Positions 56,858 through 64,000 of a stretch of 64,000 nucleotides of DNA are shown here, one piece after another (position 1 is the stretch's first letter; each line of letters starts with the position of its first letter). Source of the stretch: Petrolisthes cinctipes (lineage: Eukaryota > Arthropoda > Malacostraca > Decapoda > Porcellanidae); the NCBI GenBank assembly GCA_033782935.1, contig JAWQEG010003788.1, positions 7,501 through 71,500 of the forward strand, read 5' to 3'. A model generated the notes under the pieces. It was given only the letters and a program-made list of their open reading frames with translations. It did no database searches and was not told where the DNA came from. The position numbers and the translations under genes are program-made.

Positions 56858-58236
56858 CTTTGCACTCCTGATTCCACGGCACCACCGAAAGGTATGTAAG
56901 TACAGTACTGTTGTAATGGCGTGCCACGCATGTGTGTTCAGTGCTGGAGTGAGTAGTCTAACAAGCTTTACAGCCTTTACCACGGTGGTTTCCGAGTGGG
57001 TGATACTTCCTTTTACAGACTTGGTTCTTCAGTTTTATTAATGTGGTCTGCATGTTTTTTTTTTCTAAGATTGAGTGAGATGCATTACCATGTATATCTG
57101 TATTCATAGACGTTTTAGGAGGGTCTGAAAGTGTAACTCTTAGCAATTGAAGAATAATGGACTATCACAATAGTTTCACGTAATCGCTCTAGCGAGAGGT
57201 TGAGCACTATGAGCAGCTATGCGGACTATGTCTTTTAGTAAGCAAAACACAATTCGCATGTCCGTTTTCTTGGTATTGTACTGTACATGTGTAAGATAAA
57301 GTGGAGTATACATTTGATAATGAAACTAAACATGTAAGGGATGATATAATGATGCAATTACTAAATTATTTAAATGATGTTCTTAACAGTGTAAATATTA
57401 TATTTTCGATAAAAATTAATATTTAATCGTACAAGATGAAAGAAACCGTTTTTGGAATACCGTATTTAGTATCTTAGCATAATATTGTATTTACAAATAT
57501 AATATATGTAGTTATGAAGTACACCTTTAATTATACAAATTAAGGTACAAACATTATTAGTCTACCTGATGTTTTATCAAGTTGGTTATTCTCTCAGTTG
57601 GCTGAAGTGGACACAACTTTTGATGTTTGTTACCATTTGTAATGTGGTAATCGATGTTGTCACTTTACAACGTGAAGAGCTTATTTCAGGGATTTAGTTA
57701 TTGTCGGGTTAAGTTTGGAGAAACTTCTCTTCTCATCCAACTTTGAGGTTAGCCAAGACAGTTCAGTGGAAGCAGAGATAGGTATAAGGGTCTCCAGGGA
57801 TTCATCTCTCATAGTTTTCATCTCACAGAAAAAACTATAAAACATTTTGGATAGCGAATATTTCTAGTATTTTCTGTTAAGTTATATTTTCAGTGCTTCT
57901 ACAGTTGTCAGTAGAACTTACCTTATAATCGTCTAGGATACTATGATGAATTATTAATGTATGCAACAACTTTGTGCTTGCAAATATAAATCCCATATAC
58001 AATTACGGAAGTAACATGCATAAAAGACCTACTTCCATCAAACAATGCAACTTCATATACATTTTTATGTTATCTTCACCATTCCAAACAAACGCAAACT
58101 TCGGGTTTGCACTGGCGCATGTCAGCTCTTCAGTTCGCGCTCGTTTTTATTTACATAACAAACAAAAAAGTATGAAACGGCGACACAGGGCTGAAGCTGG
58201 CCGGGCCCAGCGAACCAACATTGGCCTGCAGATTTT
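56858..58236. other. Intergenic stretch
   Basis: AT-rich. The short frames here (for example 56958-57146 and 57974-58309) show no motif, signal or splice context. No gene called. Confidence 0.4.
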
Positions 58237-58399
58237 TACACTGCCGCCCAAAAGTTCGTTAACTCCACCAGCCAATTATTGCTTTCCTGGCTGCTTAAGA
58301 TGTTCATGATTGTCACAATGTCAACCAGAAAAAGACGATATAAATTAACCTATAAGTTTGAAACTGGTTGGCGGAGTTAAGGAACGTTTGGCCAGTATA
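58237..58399. mobile_element. Tc1/mariner-like short element
   Basis: Left end TACACTGCCGCCCAAAAGTT then CGTTAACTCCACCAGCC. The right end, read reversed, is TACTGGCCAAACGTTCC then TTAACTCCGCCAACC. TA at both borders. The CACTG-CC-CAAAAGTT end resembles Tc1-type termini. No transposase. Confidence 0.65.
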
Positions 58400-58885
58400 T
58401 GTACAGTTTACCACACTCCCTTGAGGACCATACAGTGTTGTCATATCTGGCCGAGATGGTAACCCCTAACCACTACTATGCATTTCAAGGCCCGTGATAT
58501 ATCATTTTTTTTTTTCAATAGCGTCTAAACTAGGTTACTGATTGACATGGCATTGTAACACCCCGAGTTGCAAACACCCCGATAAATTGGAAAAATATAA
58601 CCATGTATCTACTTCACCTCATTAGGGTAGATGTCTGACAGACATGCCATCAAAATCTGGTCGAAAGACGAGTCATCAAAAAGGCAAATGGCAACTCGGA
58701 GCAGGTTGAAGCATGACGTATGGCCGTGACGTGTACTCTTGCCACACCCCCTAATCATCGATGACCAAATAATGTAAAACGTGTACTGAAATATTGTGTT
58801 CTGTGATGGGGTTTAAGGCCTATTCCCGCACCCCCATAAGGTACTTTAGGAGTTCACTAAGGTGCATACGATCTTTAGAGAGTAA
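58400..58885. other. Intergenic stretch
   Basis: No gene or repeat recognised. Confidence 0.4.
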
Positions 58886-58887
58886 AT

Positions 58888-59000
58888 TTAGAGCTTTATA
58901 TAATTCCTCCTAACTATGCCACAAAATGGATCCCCAAATCGAATCCTGAGATACTAGTCTGTTTCCTGACATAGTCTGGAGAAATTGGTAGCACCCAAAC
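58888..59000. mobile_element. Family-1 hairpin element
   Basis: ATAATTCCTCCTAACTATGC then CACAAAATGGATCC at the left. GTCTGTTTCCTGACATAGTC then TGGAGAAATTGGTAGC at the right. Confidence 0.6.
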
Positions 59001-59675
59001 CCCCCACAACAGATGACCCCCCACCCACCCTTAATGAGACTGTGATGAATGACTTACGAGGAAATTACCCCACGTGTATCAATCACCCACGACACCGGAG
59101 TTTCCATTTTTATGTTATTTTACGGCCAATAGCGTATGTTATTAAAGTTTGTGTACAAGTTGGCTGATGCTCGTATATGTAATTTTCGCTTCTTTAGGAA
59201 TATACTTTTTTAGTGGGTCACGTGAACGAAAATTATTGACATGTACTGCACGTGTTCAATCTGCCTTCAAGTGTTATATGAGTAAGTTTACAGAATGAAT
59301 TTGCTCACGGTCGTAGAAATATTGTCGATATTTGTACGGTATATAATTTATGTATCGTATTAATTCTCTCAATCGATCGTCGAAAGGGAAGTGGAAATAA
59401 AAAGAAAACATCTCTACTTTGACAACAATAACAACGCCACTCAGACAAAATGAACTAAAATGTTATTAATGGTGTGTGTGTGTGTGTGTGTGTACAGGCT
59501 AATTAAAAGTCTTCCCCTCATCTTCTTCCATAATGAACTCAGCCACTGAACACAGGAGTGGCATATCAGACAGTGGGGATGACACAGTAAGCCTCCACAT
59601 GCACCCCTCTAGCTCTAGATAAATAAATAGCCCTGAGAACGTTTAGGGGAAATATATATGCTTTTGGCACTTGAG
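59001..59675. other. Intergenic stretch with short (GT)n
   Basis: GT run at 59471-59493. No gene. Confidence 0.45.
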
Positions 59676-59787
59676 AATTTCCTTGGTTCCTCCAGAGTAT
59701 GCTTGGAAACAGGACCAGATTAACACAAATAATGGTGATCAGTTTCTTGGAATAGTTTAGAGGAATCAGTCGTTCCAGATTGACCAA
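59676..59787. mobile_element. Family-1 hairpin element
   Basis: CCTTGGTTCCTCCAGAGTAT then GCTTGGAAACAGGACC at the left. ATCAGTTTCTTGGAATAG then TTTAGAGGAATCAGTCG at the right. Confidence 0.6.
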
Positions 59788-60470
59788 ACACTGTACTACC
59801 CTATACTCTTATGAATGAAAGTGATGCATCTCCTATACCGTAATCCAAACACGTGCCATACCTGACCTATACATAATAACTCTTATATTTGGTGGAATTG
59901 AGTATGATTTTTCTCTTATACCTTAGTTTCTGTTTCCTTCGTTCTTGCTGCTGCCCAACCTCTCTATCACCTTCTCCCTATCTCTTCCTACAGGGTCTTC
60001 CAGGTCTAGGGCGGTATTCTCTCCTCCTCAAGTTAATCATAATCGTATCGTAGTGTTCTTGAGAGTGACCAGCGAGTATTAGTTGGGTTACAATAATGTC
60101 GGCATATTTGGAGGAAACTATATTTTCTGATTCTTCCAAACTATTACAGGAAACAGACTCTAATAGTCACTAAGTACATCCACAATCAAATTTCCACCGA
60201 CACTTTCCTTCCATCGTAGTAAATATCTTGGTAATAAAGAACAACACGTGTATGATTTTGCAGCACCTCATAATACTTATAATGGAGGGGGCTGAGTTGA
60301 CGTAAGGTGTTGTATGATTATATTTTGATATGATACTGATTTATTTGCACGATGGAAGGAAAATGTGGATATTTGATTGTGGCTGTACATACCTTTGTAT
60401 ACGAGAAGTGGTTCTATCTTGTAGCACAGTTTGGGAGACTCAGTTGCCCTCCAGTTTATCCACAACTTCT
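59788..60470. other. Intergenic stretch with family-1 fragments
   Basis: Single arms at about 60096-60150 (GATTCTTCCAAACTATTACA) and 60415-60462 (GCACAGTTTGGGAGACTCAG). No gene. Confidence 0.45.
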
Positions 60471-60485
60471 TCAACCATTCTTCTT

Positions 60486-60710
60486 TTCCCACCCTCCTTT
60501 CTTCCTTCCTTCCTTCCTTCCTTCCTTCCTTTCCCACCCTCCTTCCTTTCTTCCTTCCTTCCTTTCCCACCCTCCTTCCTTTCTTCCTTCCTTCCTTTCC
60601 CACCCTCCTTCCTTCCTTCCTTTTTTCCTTCTCTCTTCATCCTTCCTTCCTTCCTTTTTTCCTTCTCTCTTCATCCTTTTTTTCTTCCTTCCTTCCATCT
60701 TTCCTCGTAC
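60486..60710. repeat. CTTC-rich minisatellite
   Basis: The unit CCCACCCTCCTTCCTTTCTT plus a (CCTT)n spacer, about 33-39 bp, is repeated four times. It is followed by two copies of CCTTCTCTCTTCATCCTT. Confidence 0.9.
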
Positions 60711-60799
60711 TTTCTTCAACTTGCTCATTGAATTATTATCGTCCTTTGAGTACAAGAACGACATAACAGCCGTATTTTACCACTAACTGTTTATACTGC

Positions 60800-60956
60800 A
60801 GTCTGAGAATTGGAGGGCTACTAATAGATTCCTCAAAGCCATGGTGTAAAGCAGATCCCATAACTCGTATTCTGCTTCATGTGTCTAGGCATCTCGAACG
60901 AAATTGGACATGATTATGGAACTCATTATTTTTCATCAAGGGGAGGTCACTTTTCT

Positions 60957-60995
<39 letters not shown>

Positions 60996-61095
60996 AGTTG
61001 GCTATTAATTTCTCCAAACTTTCCCTGGAAACGAATCACTTCAATGATATTATTAGGGGATCTGTTATGTGACATGATTTGGAAGGTTTCATATC
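60800..61095. mobile_element. Family-1 hairpin fragments around a T run
   Basis: GGAGGGCTACTAATAGATTC at 60812 and TTGGCTATTAATTTCTCCAA at about 61000 with GATCTGTTATGTGACATG then ATTTGGAAGG at 61058. The T run at 60961-60991 lies between them. Confidence 0.5.
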
Positions 61096-61319
61096 TTTAC
61101 TACCTTCGATAGCCTTTCAAGTCCCCCGTAACGTAACTCTTACTCCCTTTTTATATATAGTACATTTGGCCAACCTTCAGACCCGAGCCCATCATCCCTT
61201 TCCTCTCTTTTATCCACTGTCCTTCCCTTCCTTTCCTTCTGTTTCCTTTGTGCTCTTATTTCTTCTCCTTTTAATTTATTCTTCTTCGTACAGTTTCTAG
61301 GAATTATTTGTATTATTAT

Positions 61320-61470
61320 TCAATCTTTCTTTCCTTCCTTCCTTCTCCATTTCCTTCTTTCCTCTTTTCCTTCTTTCTTTGCTCCATTTCTTCTCCGCCT
61401 CTCGTTTTTTTTCCTTCTTCATTTCCTTCCTTCCTCTTTTCCTTCCTTCTTTCCTCCGCCTCTCGTTTTC

Positions 61471-61550
<80 letters not shown>

Positions 61551-61640
61551 TTTCCTCCTCCTTCAACCCTCCATCCCCCCCTCCTTCCTTCCATCCTTCC
61601 TTCCTTCCATCCTTCCTTCCACCTCGTTCTTCCTTCGTCT
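61320..61640. repeat. Pyrimidine-rich DNA with (CT)n
   Basis: CCTT/CTTT repeats with a pure CT run at 61475-61547. Phrases such as CTTCCTCTTTTCCTTC recur, giving weak higher-order repetition. No gene. Confidence 0.9.
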
Positions 61641-61749
61641 TTACCTTAATTACCTCATTCATTACCCTTGTGTGAGTACAATAGCGACGTAAGAGCCATT
61701 ATTCTTCCCCCTTTTACTCTACTGGTTCATACGCCCTTACTGCTTTGAA

Positions 61750-62250
61750 TGGACAACTAATTTTACACTCTCCTCATTACGTATAGAACTCCTCACCCCC
61801 TCCTCACCTCTCCCCCTCCCTCTCTCTTCCCTTCCCTCCTTTTCCTTCCCATCCCCTCCCTTTCGATCCCCATTAACTTCCCTTCCCTGCCTCCCTTCCC
61901 TGCCTCCCTTCCCTTTCCCTTCTTCCCTTAATTTCACTTCCCCTTCTCTCCTCTCCCCCTCCCTCTCTCCTCTTTCATTCTCTTCCTTTCCCTGCCTCCC
62001 TTCCATTCCCCTTCCTCCCTTAACTTCCCTTCCCCTCCTCTTCCCTTCCCTCTCTCCTCTTCCCTTCCCCTTCCTCCCTTAACTTCCCTTCACCTGCTCT
62101 CCTTTCCCCCTCCCTTCCTTCCTCTTCCTTTCCTTTCCACTCTCCTCCTTTCCCTCTCACCCCTCCTTCCATTCTCCTCTTCCCTTCCTCCCTCCCTTTC
62201 CCCCTCCACTCTCCCCCCTCCTTTCCCTCTCACCCCTTCCTCCCTCACAC
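61750..62250. repeat. CCCTTCC-rich low-complexity DNA
   Basis: Degenerate CCCTTCC and CTCCCCCTCC units throughout. No coding sequence. Confidence 0.8.
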
Positions 62251-62335
62251 CTCTTAATTAAATCCCTTCGTTTGTACAAGTGTAAATAAATAAAACCATA
62301 TCTGATACCATTGGTGAAGTGGGTGGTGGGTGGTG

Positions 62336-62458
62336 GGTGCTATCGAATCCTCCAAACAAAACCATACAACAGACTATAGGCTACTTGGGATATTACCGAG
62401 TTACCTTAGCTGGTTTGGAGGCGTGGTTTGTAGGACTCTGTAGCCTCCAAATTGTCAG
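62336..62458. mobile_element. Family-1 hairpin element
   Basis: GTGCTATCGAATCCTCCAAA at the left. AGCTGGTTTGGAGGCGTG then TAGCCTCCAAATTG at the right. Confidence 0.5.
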
Positions 62459-62507
62459 CTCTATCACAGAAGCACTCAAGCATTTTCAGAACTATCTTAA
62501 CACTCGC

Positions 62508-62905
62508 AATGTATGTATGTATGTATGTATTTATGTGTAGGTTTGTATGTATGTGTGTTTTTATGTGTATATGTGTATGTATGTATGTATGTATTTATGT
62601 GTATGTTTGTATGTATGTGTGTTTTTATGTGTATATGTGTATGTATGTATGTATGTTTATGTGTAGGTTTGTATGTATGTGTTTTTTTATGTGTGTATAT
62701 GTGTATGAATGTATGTAGGTTTGTTTGCATGTTTGAATGTATGTATGTTTGTTTGTATATGTGTATGAATGTATGTATGTATGTTTGTATATGTGTATGA
62801 ATGTATGTATGTATGTATGTTTGTTTGCATGTATGTTTGTTTGATATGTATATGAATGTATGTATGTATGTTTATTTACATGTTTGAATGTATGTATTGC
62901 ATGTT
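62508..62905. repeat. GTAT/GTGT/GTTT tetranucleotide minisatellite
   Basis: Units of about 64 bp with TTTATGTGTATATGTGTATG and a (GTAT)n tract at the 5-prime side, then TGAATGTATGTATGTTTGTT units. Frames here are artefacts. Confidence 0.9.
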
Positions 62906-63067
62906 TGTTTGTATGCTTAATTGCTTGTTTGTTTCTTTGTTTGTGTCTCCGTTTGTTCTTCCCGTTCTGTGTTTTATTCATTCCTCGTTTTAAAGTGTTA
63001 TTTCTTTTCCTTTGTTCATTCCTTTATCCTCTCCTGCCTTCTATCCCTCCCTCCCTCCTTACTTATT

Positions 63068-63071
<4 letters not shown>

Positions 63072-63131
<60 letters not shown>
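63072..63131. repeat. (CT)n microsatellite
   Basis: A CT run of about 59 bp inside pyrimidine-rich DNA that continues to about 63500. Confidence 0.95.
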
Positions 63132-63135
<4 letters not shown>

Positions 63136-63565
63136 CGCTTATTATTTATTTTTGTTATGTTTTTTTATCTCATCGGTAATAATTAATTCCTCTTTCATTC
63201 AAGTCTTCCTTCTTTACTTCGTTAATCACCAATTCTTTCCTCCTATCGTCGTTAATTTATTTCTGTTATTCCTTCGTTAACTCTTTTTTCTCTCGACCAT
63301 CCCTTTTTCCTTCCCTCCTTTCTTCCTTCCCTTCTTTCATTATTTCCTTTCTTATTCTTTTCCTCCCACTACCAATCCACACACCTCCTCTCTCTCCCCC
63401 CTTCCACACCACACCCCACACATCCCTCCCCCCCCCCCACCATCAACCCACCACAGCTCTCCCTTCCCCCACCTACCCCACCCACAAGCCCCTAATCCAC
63501 CCCCCTCACCAGCAGCTTGTAAACATGTCTCCCAGTTCTCCCTACTAATAATATATTGAGGGAAA
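63132..63565. other. Pyrimidine-rich intergenic stretch
   Basis: CCTT-, CACC- and CCC-rich DNA. No gene. Confidence 0.5.
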
Positions 63566-63675
63566 CATGGATGGCTACCGATTCCTCCAAACTATATCAG
63601 GAAACAGATCGCCTATTGGTAACACTGAGGTGATTTTGTTTCCTAGGCTAGTTTGGAGGAATCAGTAAGGTTTTC
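63566..63675. mobile_element. Family-1 hairpin element
   Basis: GGATGGCTACCGATTCCTCC then AAACTATATCAGGAAACAGA at the left. TTTGTTTCCTAGGCTAGT then TTGGAGGAATCAGTAAGG at the right. One of the best-preserved copies. Confidence 0.7.
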
Positions 63676-63840
63676 CTCAAAAAGTCCCTGAATTATTCCT
63701 TAAAAATAATTTAAGTCCGCTTCAAAAGACCCTAGATTCTTCTCCAAAGATTCAAATATTCTCGTGATATATTATTTTTCACTTGACAATATTAGCGATA
63801 GGAATATTTCATCAACAACTAACTGTGGTTGTGGTGGGCG

Positions 63841-63945
63841 AAATGGAGGGCAACTGATTCCTCCACACTATGTCAGGAAACAGACTAGGACCTCAATATA
63901 CTAGTAGGGGATCTGCTTTGTGGCCTAGTTGGGATGAATATGTGA
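63841..63945. mobile_element. Family-1 hairpin element
   Basis: GGAGGGCAACTGATTCCTCC then ACACTATGTCAGGAAACAGA at the left. GATCTGCTTTGTGGCCTAG then TTGGGATGAATATG at the right, which has decayed. Confidence 0.62.
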
Positions 63946-64000
63946 AATAGGAAAGCAGGAAAAGCCATGAATAGCAGATGTATATATTAGATAAAATAGG

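Noticed and set aside
57974..58309. 111-codon frame near 58 kb
   Set aside because: Its 3-prime part lies in a mariner-like inverted-repeat element and composition is not protein-like.

Overview
The window looks like accessory, repeat-dense DNA from an arthropod, most likely a decapod crustacean. This is inference: GT-AG genes with small exons, arthropod-type TCAGT initiator motifs, very long GA/CT and GT/CA microsatellites, a DIRS1-like tyrosine-recombinase retrotransposon, two RNase H-bearing LINEs and many short inverted-repeat elements. Nothing is bacterial or operonic, and I see no rRNA gene, functional tRNA gene or CRISPR.

The host genes I can support form one family of small, multi-exon genes for secreted, cysteine-free, Thr/Val/Gly-rich proteins. 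Gene A lies at 4.4-6.1 kb (minus), B at 25.7-28.5 kb (plus), B-prime at 45.6-48.3 kb (minus) and C at 50.4-52.9 kb (plus). A truncated copy of B sits at 36.6-37.4 kb. B, B-prime and C share a cap exon, a signal-peptide exon, a large Gly-rich exon with 15-residue repeats, and two conserved C-terminal exons of the same phase and nearly the same length. A is a shorter, divergent relative without the Gly-rich part. I do not recognise the family. The composition suggests an extracellular structural or coating protein.

Layout: 0-4.4 kb has a CR1/L2-like LINE fragment and purine and GT minisatellites. 4.4-6.2 kb is gene A. 6.2-10.2 kb has short inverted-repeat elements and microsatellites. 10.2-17.7 kb is a nearly complete DIRS element with inverted terminal repeats, an internal complementary region, gag, RT/RNase H and recombinase frames, and probable spliceosomal introns. 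17.7-25.6 kb is simple repeats, hairpin elements and a tRNA-derived SINE-like unit. 25.7-48.3 kb is a large, nearly identical inverted duplication whose arms carry B and B-prime with their 3-prime flanks. One arm is split by a LINE (30.2-36.1 kb) that landed inside a small hAT-like element, and the loop holds the truncated B copy and a second LINE (37.4-42.0 kb). 48.3-50.4 kb holds short elements and 50.4-52.9 kb gene C. From 52.9 kb to the end I see only inverted-repeat elements, microsatellites and unassigned AT-rich DNA.

The likely history is expansion of a secreted-protein family by duplication, with a recent palindromic duplication as its latest step, in a region heavily invaded by transposons. 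All gene models come from reading splice signals and frames by eye, without transcripts or homology searches.
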